A DNA stretch of 64,000 bases, taken from positions 58,065-122,064 of the forward strand of contig CALISD010000001.1 in NCBI GenBank assembly GCA_938041955.1. The letters run 5' to 3'. Shown one piece after another: positions 38,251 to 47,608 of the stretch. The number at the start of each line of letters is the position of its first letter. Position 1 is the first letter of the stretch. The notes beneath the pieces are model-generated. The model saw only the letters and a program-made list of their open reading frames with translations. It was not told the DNA's origin and made no database searches. This stretch comes from an uncultured Granulosicoccaceae bacterium. Lineage in GTDB: Bacteria > Pseudomonadota > Gammaproteobacteria > Granulosicoccales > Granulosicoccaceae. The position numbers and the translations under genes are program-made.

Positions 38251-38958
38251 CTACCCCACCTTTACCCAATCATTATGTATGAATCGTTCTTGTGGTTTGT
38301 AGTACGACTTGTAGTTCATTTTATTGCACTCTTCTATCCAGTACCCAAGGTAGACGTATTGCAAGCCTCGTTGCCTGGCCAGTTCGATCTGCATCATGAT
38401 CGCGGCGGTACCCAGGCTGCGTTTATCGAACTCCGGATCAAAATAAGTATATACCGCGCTTAAGCCAGTACTGACGATATCTGTCACGGCCACTGCCATT
38501 AACTGGCCGTCAAGTCTTAGAGTAAAAAACTCAGTGTCACACCAATGACTGATTAAAAAACGTTCAAAATCTGCGCGCTCCGGGTTGTCCATACCGGCAT
38601 CTTTGTGGCGACTGTGTAGATAGCGTCGGTAAACTTCGAAGTATTCATCGGTGTAGCGTGCCGATTCGGATCTTGCGACAATATCATTGTTGTTTTTAAG
38701 TGCGCGTTGTTGGGAGCGATTGGGTTTGTATTCTTTTGTCAATATTCTTGTCGAAATGCACTTCTCGCAGTTCTCACAATGCGGTCGATAGAGATGATCG
38801 CCGCTGCGCCTAAAGCCTTTTTGAATCAGCGCGTTGTAAATATCCATTGTGGGTGATTTAAAGGGGTCAGCGTAAACGTTACGCGCAACCTGATCGTCCA
38901 GATAGCTACAGGGCTCCGGTGGAGATTGAAATAAAACAATTTTCGAACTGTGCTGCAT
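38251..38958 (-). CDS. bpt: Aspartate/glutamate leucyltransferase (N-end rule)
   Basis: Leucyl-tRNA-protein transferase of the ATE1-like group, which adds Leu to proteins with N-terminal Asp or Glu and so marks them for ClpAP degradation. 235 residues. The N-terminal domain has PCSYLDDQVARNVYADP and a Cys cluster RPHCENCEKCISTRI near residue 55. The C-terminal GNAT-like domain contains YTYFDPEFDKRSLGTAAIM and QYVYLGYWIEECNKMNYK, as in Bpt. The usual partner gene aat is not adjacent. The stop lies 15 bases from the convergent cyclase gene. Confidence 0.94.
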   Translation of the reverse strand: MQHSSKIVLFQSPPEPCSYLDDQVARNVYADPFKSPTMDIYNALIQKGFRRSGDHLYRPHCENCEKCISTRILTKEYKPNRSQQRALKNNNDIVARSESARYTDEYFEVYRRYLHSRHKDAGMDNPERADFERFLISHWCDTEFFTLRLDGQLMAVAVTDIVSTGLSAVYTYFDPEFDKRSLGTAAIMMQIELARQRGLQYVYLGYWIEECNKMNYKSYYKPQERFIHNDWVKVG

Positions 38959-39048
38959 GGGTAGCGTGGGGTTGGATCGGTGACTTCACTATATAATAAT
39001 ATAGTGCATCCCTGAAGCTAAGGTGAATATTCGACTACGGCTGTCAGA

Positions 39049-40503
39049 TTAGCTTGCCGAAAAACTGGCGACTTCCTCGCCGTATTCTTTCAGCTTGCTG
39101 GCTCTATTAATTTCTGTTTCTGTTTTGGCAGAGCTTGCCAGATTCGCAGCCAGTTCCCGGTATTCTACAATTGATCTGAAGCCGTCTAAGCCAAGGTGTA
39201 CGCGTTGATGGCAAAATTTTCGCCATCTGGCCGTTGTCGTTGTGTCCATGTTTTTCGGCCAGTTGCGCGCCGTTAGCCGAAAATACAATTCACTCATGCG
39301 TTTGTCGTCGAACAATGTGTCAGTGGCATCAGGCAACGGTTGGTTAGCGCACATCGCTTTTTGCATGGACTCCATTACCTTTTTGTCCCTGTCACTGGCG
39401 AAATTTCCAGAATACAAAGTCAGGTCGGGATCATTTTGATTAGGTCTGTCGTGATTGGTGAATACCCATGCGAGCTTTTCAAGAACGTCTGGTGCTGCAA
39501 GTAGTTTTTTGCGATGCTCAAGGCACTGGTTTCTATCGAGTTGCCAGCGCGTGGCGGTAGCGTCATCGAGTGTATTAACCGGAACTAAAATGGGGCAACG
39601 GTTTGCATGAATAGTTTTAACAGCGATTCTTTTCGTGCCTTCAGGAAGGTCTTTTTTTGCTGTAAAAATTCTTTCTCTGAGCTTTTCTGCAGGCAGCTGT
39701 ATTAAATCTTCAGGGTCGTGTCGTAAGTCATACGCGATTACCCCGTTGGCATTAGTGGGATGAGCGCCAATGGGTATCACCATCGATAAGTGCCCTTGAG
39801 TCGCCGGATACATTCCAGAGACGTGAAGCACCGGTTTATTTTTGATGATGTTTAGCGCCGTTGACAGTATCCATTTTTTATCGCGTGTGTTGTACACGTA
39901 GTCGAATAGCCTGGGTTGCTTGCTTTTTAGCAGTTTGGCCACTGCAATGGTTGCTCTTACATCGGCAAGAGCATCATGTGCATCACCATGCGGTATACCA
40001 TTGGCTTCTGTGAGTAGTTCCAGTTTATTAGTTGGCTTGTTGTTCGCGTCATACGGCCACTCGATACCATCGGGCCGTAGTGCTCGTGTAAGTCTGACTA
40101 CGTCAATCATGTCCCATCGTGAATTGCCATCGCGCCATTCGCGTGTATACGGGTCAAATAGATTTCTAAACAGTAGTTGCCGGGTAAACTCATCGTCAAA
40201 ACGAATATTGTTGTAGCCGACGGTGCAGGTTGCAGGTGTACTCATTAATCGATGAATGGCTGTAGCAAATTCCCACTCGCAAAGGCCTTTGTCGTTGGCT
40301 GTTTGTGGTAACACACCATGCACCATGCATGACTCGGGGTCTGGTAAATAGTCCGGAGATTGGCGGCAATAAATCATCGTGCCGTCTTCTATCTCTTGCA
40401 GATTTTCGTCAGTGCGGATAGCGGCAAACTGAACAGGGCGTTCGCGAGCCGGGTCACGTCCAAATGTTTCGTAATCATGCCATAGAAAAGTTCTGGACAT
40501 CAT
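39049..40503 (-). CDS. sbcB: Exodeoxyribonuclease I
   Basis: Single-strand 3-to-5 DNA exonuclease used in recombination and mismatch repair, 484 residues, as in E. coli. The DEDDh catalytic residues are in FLWHDYETFGRDPARERPVQFA (Asp and Glu), GYNNIRFDDEFTRQLLFRNL, and HDALADVRATIAVAKLL (His and Asp, near residue 180). An SH3-like region and the C-terminal helical domain follow (PLPDATDTLFDDKRMSELYFRLTARN is the typical middle motif). The start may be either of two adjacent ATG codons at 40503 or 40500. The gene stands alone. Confidence 0.95.
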   Translation of the reverse strand: MMSRTFLWHDYETFGRDPARERPVQFAAIRTDENLQEIEDGTMIYCRQSPDYLPDPESCMVHGVLPQTANDKGLCEWEFATAIHRLMSTPATCTVGYNNIRFDDEFTRQLLFRNLFDPYTREWRDGNSRWDMIDVVRLTRALRPDGIEWPYDANNKPTNKLELLTEANGIPHGDAHDALADVRATIAVAKLLKSKQPRLFDYVYNTRDKKWILSTALNIIKNKPVLHVSGMYPATQGHLSMVIPIGAHPTNANGVIAYDLRHDPEDLIQLPAEKLRERIFTAKKDLPEGTKRIAVKTIHANRCPILVPVNTLDDATATRWQLDRNQCLEHRKKLLAAPDVLEKLAWVFTNHDRPNQNDPDLTLYSGNFASDRDKKVMESMQKAMCANQPLPDATDTLFDDKRMSELYFRLTARNWPKNMDTTTTARWRKFCHQRVHLGLDGFRSIVEYRELAANLASSAKTETEINRASKLKEYGEEVASFSAS

Positions 40504-40627
40504 TCTTCTCTATTTAGTAAAAGCTCAGGTTAGTAAAAGCCCGGGCTCCTGGAGCCAGGGGTTGTCACGTACAAGTAGTTGGACAAGAGGGGCATGTATT
40601 GGTTATCAGGGAATGGTGTTTTGAAAC

Positions 40628-41218
40628 TTACCACTGCAGATCATCTGGAACTTGAAATTCTGAATATTCTTCATCGCCAGTTGTGGTGTCTTCGACATCC
40701 GCGTCAGTGTTAAAAACACTCCACTGAGGATTGACCTGTTTTATTTCCGTGGCAATTGCCAAAGGCACAAGATAAGTGTCGCCGTTGAGCCGTGTAATGG
40801 CAACCTCTCTGGCGGCAAGCTGCTTGTGAGTCGCTTCATTGACGTAGAGCTCGCGAATACGCTTATCTACTAAATAGCGATAAGTGACTTCGCCTTTCCA
40901 CTCTTTGAGCTGATGGGTATCAATCAACTCTTTAATTTTTGCTTTAAGTTTTTTTCTCTCCAGCGCTAATTCTTCGGCTTGAGCGTTTTTAGTCTGATTA
41001 TCTTTGCCGCCAGGTGGTTGCTTGCCGCTCGATCGATTACCTGCCGATCTATTGCTGGAAGGGCCCTTGCCGGAGTGCTTCTTTCTAGCGCCTCCAGACG
41101 GCTTGTGTTTGTCGTTACTTTGGCCCGCACGCTTTTTATTGCGCGCCTGATTTTCAGGTTTTTTCTTTGGGGCTTCAAAGCCGGCCGCGATCAATTGATC
41201 GCGTAGTGAGTCAGCCAT
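40628..41218 (-). CDS. DUF2058 family protein (YaiL-like)
   Basis: A 196-residue nucleoprotein-like protein of unknown role, found in many gammaproteobacteria (E. coli YaiL). It opens with MADSLRDQLIAAGFEAPKK, the conserved first motif. Residues 20-80 are a basic low-complexity stretch rich in Lys, Ser, Gly and Asn. A coiled segment (ELALERKKLKAKIKELID) leads to a conserved C-terminal domain (VTYRYLVDKRIRELYVNEATHKQLAAREVAI, then DTYLVPLAIA). The tail is acidic. It probably binds nucleic acid, judged only by composition. Confidence 0.88.
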   Translation of the reverse strand: MADSLRDQLIAAGFEAPKKKPENQARNKKRAGQSNDKHKPSGGARKKHSGKGPSSNRSAGNRSSGKQPPGGKDNQTKNAQAEELALERKKLKAKIKELIDTHQLKEWKGEVTYRYLVDKRIRELYVNEATHKQLAAREVAITRLNGDTYLVPLAIATEIKQVNPQWSVFNTDADVEDTTTGDEEYSEFQVPDDLQW

Positions 41219-41250
41219 ATTATCTCGATCTGGTAGCTTCAGATCTACTC

Positions 41251-41763
41251 TTAACGATTGTGTACCCTACCGGTAGTGACAAACATTGCAACTGATAATA
41301 GTAGAAATGTTACAAACAAAATTAGTGTCAATTCCGGAATCGACAGTCCGAAAAGCTGCCACTGAATATCAGCGCATTCTCCGGACCCATTGAGAATTGT
41401 ATCTAAAAAACCCGCCAGAGGCATAGTATCAAGCATATACCAAAATCCGGCGCCACAATCCGGGACCTGATCTTTAGGTAAATTCTGTAACCAAATATGT
41501 CTCGCGCAGATGGCAATACCGGTGAGAGACAGCAACGTCGCCAGTGCGGCATACACTTTTCGGCCAACGTTGACAGGGTTGTGGATCAGCGCAATTGCAA
41601 AAACGATACACAAGCCGATAACCACCGCCCGATCGAGAATGCATAGATTACAGGGATCCAGGTATTCGACCATCTGCAGGTAGCCAACCGCAAAAGCCAT
41701 GGATGCAAGCCCTAGTACGAGCCCCATTAGGCTTACTGATCTGCCGGAAAACACATTGTTCAT
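41251..41763 (-). CDS. dsbB: Disulfide bond formation protein DsbB
   Basis: Inner-membrane protein that reoxidises DsbA and passes electrons to quinone. 170 residues with four predicted helices. The first periplasmic loop holds the CNLC pair in LDPCNLCILDRAVVIG near residue 37, and the second loop holds the other two cysteines in VPDCGAGFWYMLDTMPLAG and GSGECADIQWQLFG (about residues 101 and 127). All four redox cysteines are therefore present. dsbA is not in the window; dsbC lies 19 kb downstream. Confidence 0.95.
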   Translation of the reverse strand: MNNVFSGRSVSLMGLVLGLASMAFAVGYLQMVEYLDPCNLCILDRAVVIGLCIVFAIALIHNPVNVGRKVYAALATLLSLTGIAICARHIWLQNLPKDQVPDCGAGFWYMLDTMPLAGFLDTILNGSGECADIQWQLFGLSIPELTLILFVTFLLLSVAMFVTTGRVHNR

Positions 41764-41945
41764 ATCTGCGCGAGTCTCGTGAATTGAATTTTCAATTGAT
41801 TTAGAGTGTCAGGCCACACGATTTGACATTAGTTAGTTGCCCACTGGATCGGTGTCTGAAAGGAGTAAGTGTAGGAGATTATTTGTATGGTCGCACGTGT
41901 TGCTTGAAGGCATAATCGTCGGCTATACAGATACTATCTACCCCT

Positions 41946-42788
41946 ATGGCCGTTAAGACCACAAATTCACCTAAAGATTCAGAATTGCAAGCATTGGTGC
42001 AGTTCGCCTGCAGCCTGGCCGATGTTGCAGGTGAGACCATTCTGCCGCACTTCAGGCAGCCGCTGCTGATTGATAACAAGCTGGAAGATGGCAGTTTTGA
42101 TCCGGTAACCATTGCTGATCGTAACGCAGAATTGAAAATGCGTGCTGCAATTCAAGCGCAGTATCCGTCGCATGGCATCATCGGTGAAGAGTTTGGTGAG
42201 TCAAAAGGCGATAGTGGATTGATTTGGGTGCTAGACCCCATTGACGGTACCCGGGCGTTTATTTCAGGCTTGCCCGTGTGGGGAGTACTGATTGCCTTAT
42301 TTGATGGCACCTACCCGATATTGGGTATTATGGATCAGCCTTTCACACAAGAGCGATTCATTGGTGTCGGCAAGCGATCAGTATCTATTCATCGTGGTGT
42401 GGAGACGGTGCTGCAAACTCGCGGGTGCGAAAATCTTTCGTCGGCTATTATGATGTCGACTGCACCTGATATGTTTGATAAGTCAGAGTTTGCGGTACAG
42501 CAGCTACTCGCGAATCAGGTAAAGTTATTGCGCTATGGCGCTGATTGCTATGGCTACAGTATGTTGGCAAGTGGCCATATTGATTTAGTGGTGGAGGCCG
42601 GACTCAGTGCCTATGACATTCAAGCGCTTATTCCTATCGTGGAAAACGCAGGCGGGGTAGTCACCGACTGGCTGGGTGGTACGGCGGTAAATGGCGGGCA
42701 AGTTGTCGCTGCCGCCACACCTGAATTACATGTTCAGGCGTTATCCATCCTTGCACCAGCGGCTAGAAAATCTGCCAGTATTTTGTAA
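41946..42788 (+). CDS. Inositol monophosphatase family protein, HisN-type histidinol-phosphatase
   Basis: Mg-dependent phosphatase of 280 residues. Metal-binding residues are in IIGEEFGES and WVLDPIDGTRAFISGLPVWG near residue 100, and the closing Asp in EAGLSAYDIQALIPIVENAGG near residue 220. The segment DGTRAFISGLPVWG matches the HisN group (histidinol-phosphate phosphatase), which differs from SuhB and CysQ at this point. Since no his gene is nearby, the histidine role is inference from family resemblance; sugar phosphates or PAP are possible alternatives. Its 3-prime end overlaps the convergent esterase gene by 55 bases. Confidence 0.82.
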   Translation: MAVKTTNSPKDSELQALVQFACSLADVAGETILPHFRQPLLIDNKLEDGSFDPVTIADRNAELKMRAAIQAQYPSHGIIGEEFGESKGDSGLIWVLDPIDGTRAFISGLPVWGVLIALFDGTYPILGIMDQPFTQERFIGVGKRSVSIHRGVETVLQTRGCENLSSAIMMSTAPDMFDKSEFAVQQLLANQVKLLRYGADCYGYSMLASGHIDLVVEAGLSAYDIQALIPIVENAGGVVTDWLGGTAVNGGQVVAAATPELHVQALSILAPAARKSASIL

Positions 42789-43537
42789 ATAACATCCGGC
42801 TTTTCACTGTGTGGCCAATGGCTGGCACCGGCAATGGTTTTAAGTGCGGGTTGAGTAAATAACGCTGCGATGGGCGCCCGGTCTGCCTCAGTCAAATAGT
42901 CTGATTCGGCCCCTTTTATAAACAATACCGGTTTCTCAAATGGCGTATCGGATGTAATGTGATCTGCGATGTCATCGTACCCGGATACAATTTCATCCAG
43001 ATTCACCCGGAGTCGATATTCGTTGTTCTGCGAGCGCTTTAAGTTTTTCAGCAAAAAAGATCGAGTGCCGCTCTCTGCTACGAAGTGCTGCAATAATTCA
43101 TCCGCCTGTGTTCTGGAGTTCAGGGAAGTGGCATTAAGCTGTTGGAGCCCTTGGATAATATTATTGTGATGATGAGGGTATCGGCGTGGACCGATATCAA
43201 CAACCACCAGGCGGTCAACCAGGTTTGGACGGCTTAATGCCAGCTGCATAGCGGTTTTTCCACCCATTGAATGGCCAATGATGTGCGTACTCGTGATTTT
43301 CATTGAGTCACAGGTAAATGCCACATCCGCTGCTATCTGAGAATAAGTCATGCCGGCGACATGCGGAGAGGCGCCATGGTTTCGTAAATCCATACTATGC
43401 ACTCGATAGTGCTCTGCCAGCCGGTCAGCCTGAGCTCTCCAGTTATTCAGATCGCCGAATAATCCGTGCAATATCACAACATTTTGAGCGCCATACTTGC
43501 CGGTGCTTTTGCTATTCAGTAGTACCGGAGAGGTCAT
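42734..43537 (-). CDS. Alpha/beta-fold hydrolase, YbfF-like esterase
   Basis: Cytoplasmic esterase of 267 residues. The fold signature appears in order: oxyanion region VILHGLFGDLNNWRAQADRLA near residue 25, MDLRNHGASPHV, nucleophile elbow IIGHSMGGKTAMQLAL (Ser near residue 92), and the catalytic His in GASHWPHSEKPDVI near residue 245. This pattern matches E. coli YbfF, an acyl-CoA/ester hydrolase. The physiological substrate is unknown. The gene reads into the end of the HisN-like gene on the other strand by 55 bases, so both C-terminal codons are constrained together. Confidence 0.88.
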   Translation of the reverse strand: MTSPVLLNSKSTGKYGAQNVVILHGLFGDLNNWRAQADRLAEHYRVHSMDLRNHGASPHVAGMTYSQIAADVAFTCDSMKITSTHIIGHSMGGKTAMQLALSRPNLVDRLVVVDIGPRRYPHHHNNIIQGLQQLNATSLNSRTQADELLQHFVAESGTRSFLLKNLKRSQNNEYRLRVNLDEIVSGYDDIADHITSDTPFEKPVLFIKGAESDYLTEADRAPIAALFTQPALKTIAGASHWPHSEKPDVIYKILADFLAAGARMDNA

Positions 43538-43732
43538 TGGCGGGGAGGTCCTTGTTCATTATCGGTAAGAGGTTGGTCGAAGACTGCTGGCAGGCCTCTA
43601 AGGTCGTGAGCAATTTTCCATTAACTTAGACGGTTTCGTGCGGAATTCAGTATAGATTCCCGAGTATAATGTGATACCTGCACTCGGTGAAGTATCCGCC
43701 CAGGGTTGCAGTCTTAACGGAGATACCCAGAA

Positions 43733-45322
43733 TTGTACGAAATCGCCCGTCACCGACTTGAATCGGTATACAAGAAGTGCAGCGAAAAACCTCTGCATGG
43801 TCGCATGGTAGGTGTTGAAAAAGAGTGTCTGCGTGTGGGTCCTGACGGTACGCTTTCGACGCTTGCACACCCGGTTGAATTAGGCAGTGCGCTGACACAC
43901 CCGTCAATAACCACTGATTTCTCTGAGGCGTTGCTCGAAATAGTCACGCCACCGTATAAAAACCTCGGCGACACTTTAAGCCATCTGTCTGATGTGCAGA
44001 ATTTCGTATACTCGAAATTACCTGAAGGTGAGTTGTTGTGGGGCACCAGCATGCCTTGTGGCCTCAAACTCGACTGCGATGTACCTATTGGGCGCTACGG
44101 TACTTCGAATATCGGGCGCATGAAAAATGTTTACCGGCGTGGTTTAGGATTGCGTTATGGCCGCAAAATGCAGGCGATAGCGGGTGTTCATTACAACTAT
44201 TCCTACCCTGATAGCTTCTGGAATATATTGGCGGAAGTAGAGGGGGAGTCACGTTTAAGCAATGAGTTTATCACCAGTCAATATTTTGCACTGTCGCGAA
44301 ACATATTGAGATTTGGTTGGCTAATACCTTATTTGTTCGGTGCATCACCTGCCGTGTGTGGAACATTCTTTGGTGGCAAGAGCGCGCCGGATGTTATGAA
44401 GCGGCACGCGAGGAACACCTACTACGAACCGTATGCGACATCGCTTCGTATGGGCGACATTGGCTACCAGAATAATCGTGATGAATCGACAACAGTTAAC
44501 GCCAGTTATAACAGTGTAGAAGAGTACGTAGAGTTTCTAAAAACGGCGATAAACACGCCTTCAGACCGTTATGAAAAGCTAGGATTACTTGATGCTGATG
44601 GTGAATACCAACAGCTCAATACCAACCTTTTGCAAATAGAAAATGAACATTACAGCTCAATTCGCCCCAAGCAAATCACAGAGCCAATGGAAATGCCGGC
44701 GCTCGCTATGGAGCGGCGTGGCGTACGATACGTTGAACTGCGCTCACTTGATGTGAATGCTTATGATCCGCTTGGTATTAACGATGAGCAATTGCGATTT
44801 CTGGAATCGTTTATGTTGTTCTGCATGCTATGCGACAGCCCTCCAATGGATGCTCAGGAGCAACTTCAAAATAAACGCAATCTGATAGCTGTAGCGCACC
44901 GTGGGCGCGATCCGGATTTACAGCTTCAACGGGGTAGTGAGTCAGTATCATTGCGCCAATGGGGGTCGGAAATACTTGATATGGTGGGTGAATTGTGTGA
45001 TCTGCTTGATGTTGCAGATCAACCGAAGGTGTATTGTAATTCCCTCACGCAGCAACTTAACAAGCTTCATGATCCATCCAAAACGCCTTCCGGTCTAATG
45101 CTGCAGGAATTGTTCGATAACGACGAAGACTTTTTCTCTTTTGGGCTTCGAAAATCACAGGAACATCAAAGTAAAGCTGAGGCGCTTTCACCGGAAACTC
45201 AGCAAGCTTTTGAAAAATCAGTGGCGGAATCACTGGCGAAGCAGGCGGAAATAGAATCATCAGATAAAATTAGTTTCGAAGAATTTTTGCAGAACTACCA
45301 TGCACAGTTGCCGACAGGTTAG
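43733..45322 (+). CDS. gshA: Glutamate-cysteine ligase
   Basis: First and limiting enzyme of glutathione synthesis: joins Glu and Cys through the gamma-carboxyl using ATP. 529 residues from a TTG start at 43733. The active-site opening is MVGVEKECLRVGPDGTL near residue 25, then TTDFSEALLEIVTP (second Glu), GVHYNYSYPDSFW near residue 160 and RYVELRSLDVNAYDPLGI near residue 330. These match the class I (E. coli-type) enzymes. gshB is not in the window. Confidence 0.95.
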   Translation: MYEIARHRLESVYKKCSEKPLHGRMVGVEKECLRVGPDGTLSTLAHPVELGSALTHPSITTDFSEALLEIVTPPYKNLGDTLSHLSDVQNFVYSKLPEGELLWGTSMPCGLKLDCDVPIGRYGTSNIGRMKNVYRRGLGLRYGRKMQAIAGVHYNYSYPDSFWNILAEVEGESRLSNEFITSQYFALSRNILRFGWLIPYLFGASPAVCGTFFGGKSAPDVMKRHARNTYYEPYATSLRMGDIGYQNNRDESTTVNASYNSVEEYVEFLKTAINTPSDRYEKLGLLDADGEYQQLNTNLLQIENEHYSSIRPKQITEPMEMPALAMERRGVRYVELRSLDVNAYDPLGINDEQLRFLESFMLFCMLCDSPPMDAQEQLQNKRNLIAVAHRGRDPDLQLQRGSESVSLRQWGSEILDMVGELCDLLDVADQPKVYCNSLTQQLNKLHDPSKTPSGLMLQELFDNDEDFFSFGLRKSQEHQSKAEALSPETQQAFEKSVAESLAKQAEIESSDKISFEEFLQNYHAQLPTG

Positions 45323-45487
45323 GGTGCTGTTTCGAATAAGGGGCCATGCGGGAATTGTCATGTGGTTCGGTTGATTAAAGTGCCTGATGAGGTGCGCTTG
45401 CGTAATGATGTAAATCGGTGCTAGTCGAATATGAAATTTGTTTAATGCCGTGCACCAGGTCGCTATAGAAATCTAAAGAGAGGGCTT

Positions 45488-46087
45488 TTGAATAACACAG
45501 TAACAGGGGTTATTTTGGCAGGCGGCATGGGTCGGCGCATGGATGGTGTCGACAAAGGCCTGGTCATGTTGAAAGAAAGCGAAATGATTGCATGGGTGAT
45601 CAATACGCTACAACCCAATGTAGATGAAGTCATCATTAACGCGAATCGCAACCTGCCGGACTATGAAAAGTTCGGTGTCAAAGTAGTCGCAGACAGTCTG
45701 GAAGGGTATCAGGGACCATTGGCGGGTTTTGAAGCGGGCATGGCGGCGGCTACCACGGGTTGGGTTTATACTTGCCCCTGTGACTCACCGATGCAGTCAC
45801 CTGATTTATTGCCACACATGAGTAGTTGCGTATTTGCAGAAGGGGCCGAGATAGGTGTTGCCTTTGATGGCGAGCGTACTCACCCTGTCTTTAGCATGGT
45901 GCGAACTGATCTGCTTTCGAGTTTGCGCGATTATCTGCAATCGGGTGAAAGAAAAATCGACCGCTGGTTCGACCAACACAAGCTACTTACGGTTGACTGC
46001 AGAAACTATGCAGCAAGCTTTACCAACATCAATACGGTAGAAGAACTGCAACGCGCGGAATCGGAGCGGGGTCTGTATGGCAATTGA
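45488..46087 (+). CDS. mobA: Molybdenum cofactor guanylyltransferase
   Basis: MobA joins GMP to molybdopterin to make the guanine dinucleotide cofactor of DMSO-reductase-type enzymes. 199 residues with a TTG start at 45488 and an AGAGGG ribosome site just upstream. The nucleotide-binding motif is ILAGGMGRRMDGVDKGLVML at the N-terminus; later conserved points are LEGYQGPLAGFEAGMA and YTCPCDSPMQSPDLL. It overlaps the start of moeA by 11 bases, so the two are translated together. Confidence 0.94.
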   Translation: MNNTVTGVILAGGMGRRMDGVDKGLVMLKESEMIAWVINTLQPNVDEVIINANRNLPDYEKFGVKVVADSLEGYQGPLAGFEAGMAAATTGWVYTCPCDSPMQSPDLLPHMSSCVFAEGAEIGVAFDGERTHPVFSMVRTDLLSSLRDYLQSGERKIDRWFDQHKLLTVDCRNYAASFTNINTVEELQRAESERGLYGN

Positions 46088-47351
46088 AAAACAACCCTCT
46101 TGTGACGATCCAATTGAGCCGGCGTTATTGCCGGTAGCAATTGCTTTGCAGCGCATGCAGGCTGCCGTTTCTGTTATTGAAGAAATCGAGACTGTTAGTC
46201 TACGGGATTCATTGGATCGGGTTTTGGCAGCAGACCTTAAGTCACCTGTTCAGGTGCCTGCCTACACCAACAGTGCGATGGATGGTTATGCCATTAATAG
46301 TGCAGATCTGCCGTCCGGCGATAGTGAAGTGTCGCTGACGATTCTAGGTACAGCGTGGGCGGGTAGGCCGGTAGATGCAGAACTGAAACCAGGTGAAGCT
46401 GTACGAATTATGACAGGCGGTATGATGCCAACAGGATCAGACACTGTTGTCATTCAGGAGCATGTACAGGTTGAGGGTGATTCAATCACCATCGACAGCA
46501 CAACTTCCGCTGGTCGCAATGTCAGACATGCGGGGGAAGACATTAACGTTGATGATATTGTTCTCCCGCAGGGAACATTAATTAATCCTGCAGAGCTTGG
46601 CCTGATCGCTTCGCTCGGGATGGATCAGGTACAAGTAAAGCGAAAGCCGGTGGTCGCATTTTTTAGCACAGGCGATGAGCTACGCGCTCTGGAAACCCAT
46701 GCGGGTAAAGCCCTTGGCCCGGGAGAAATATTTGACAGCAACCGTCATACGCTCTTTGCTCTGCTGAGCAAACTGAATGTTGAATTGGTTGACCTTGGCG
46801 TCGTTGCGGACACCCAAGAAGCCACTCGTGCTGCCGTTATCAAAGCTTCGCAGTGCGCTGATCTTGTCATTACATCAGGTGGTGTATCAGCAGGGCAGGC
46901 GGACTTTGTCAGTAAAACGATCGAAGAGTTGGGTGAACTCACTTTTTGGAAGCTTGCGATGCGCCCGGGTAGACCGCTTGCTTGTGGCATAGTTAATAAC
47001 TGTCGCTTCTTTGGATTACCCGGTAATCCGGTCGCTGTGATGGTGACGTTCTATGAGTTTGTGCAGCCGACTATAAAAATGATGATGGGTTGCATTGACA
47101 CTGAATCACCCCGCTTCACGGTGACTTCAAAAGAGGCAATAAGAAAAGTGCCGGGGCGAATCGAATATCAACGAGGCGTATTGACCACTTCTGAACACGG
47201 GGTAGTGAGTGTCGCCACCACCGGTAAACAGGGTGCCGGCAGGTTGAGTTCTATGTGCCTGGCAAACTGTCTTATTGTATTGCCGGCAGAGTGTGATGGC
47301 ATCAAACCGGGGGATTCGGTTCAGGTGCAACCGTTCTTCGGGCTGGTATAA
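46077..47351 (+). CDS. moeA: Molybdopterin molybdenumtransferase MoeA (copy 1)
   Basis: MoeA inserts molybdenum into adenylated molybdopterin. 424 residues. Family motifs: VPAYTNSAMDGYAINSADLP near residue 65, RIMTGGMMPTGSDTVVIQE near residue 105, FFSTGDELRALE near residue 200, IFDSNRHTLFALL, ITSGGVSAGQADFV near residue 265 and FGLPGNPVAVMVTF near residue 310. It overlaps mobA at its start and the YkgJ-like gene at its end, forming a tight three-gene unit. A second moeA is at 58436-59698. Confidence 0.95.
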   Translation: MAIEKQPSCDDPIEPALLPVAIALQRMQAAVSVIEEIETVSLRDSLDRVLAADLKSPVQVPAYTNSAMDGYAINSADLPSGDSEVSLTILGTAWAGRPVDAELKPGEAVRIMTGGMMPTGSDTVVIQEHVQVEGDSITIDSTTSAGRNVRHAGEDINVDDIVLPQGTLINPAELGLIASLGMDQVQVKRKPVVAFFSTGDELRALETHAGKALGPGEIFDSNRHTLFALLSKLNVELVDLGVVADTQEATRAAVIKASQCADLVITSGGVSAGQADFVSKTIEELGELTFWKLAMRPGRPLACGIVNNCRFFGLPGNPVAVMVTFYEFVQPTIKMMMGCIDTESPRFTVTSKEAIRKVPGRIEYQRGVLTTSEHGVVSVATTGKQGAGRLSSMCLANCLIVLPAECDGIKPGDSVQVQPFFGLV

Positions 47352-47608
47352 TTATCGACTGCCGAAAGTCTTGCGGTGCTTGCTGTGTTGCACCGTCTAT
47401 TACGTCGCCGCTTCCGGATATGCCGAATGGAAAACCGGCCGGTGTGCGCTGTATTCATTTGACAGAAACTAATGACTGCAAGTTATTTGGTCACCCGGAT
47501 CGGCCACAATTCTGCATTGATCTGCACCCTGAGATAGACATGTGCGGTGACAACCGTACTTACGCCCTCAATTACCTAAGCTCACTTGAAGAGCTCACCA
47601 AAGACTAG
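47351..47608 (+). CDS. YkgJ-family cysteine-cluster protein, probable non-AUG (ATT) start
   Basis: A small protein of about 85 residues, likely binding a metal or Fe-S cluster through cysteines. The frame in line with an ATG at 47420 extends upstream without a stop and reads IIDCRKSCGACCVAPSITS before MPNGKPAGVRCIHL; this is the conserved N-terminus of the family, with CRxxCGACC. The C-terminal part has CKLFGHPDRPQFC and MCGDNRTYALNYLSSLEELT. Between the moeA stop and 47420 there is no ATG, GTG or TTG, so translation must begin at ATA 47348, ATT 47351 or ATC 47354, coupled to the moeA stop (TAA at 47349-47351). A start at 47420 would lose half the cysteines. Confidence 0.82.
   Translation: MIDCRKSCGACCVAPSITSPLPDMPNGKPAGVRCIHLTETNDCKLFGHPDRPQFCIDLHPEIDMCGDNRTYALNYLSSLEELTKD

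Noticed and set aside
45323..45487. tRNA or small RNA in the gshA-mobA gap
   Set aside because: I looked for a T-loop and acceptor pairing and found neither; the gap shows no strong hairpin.
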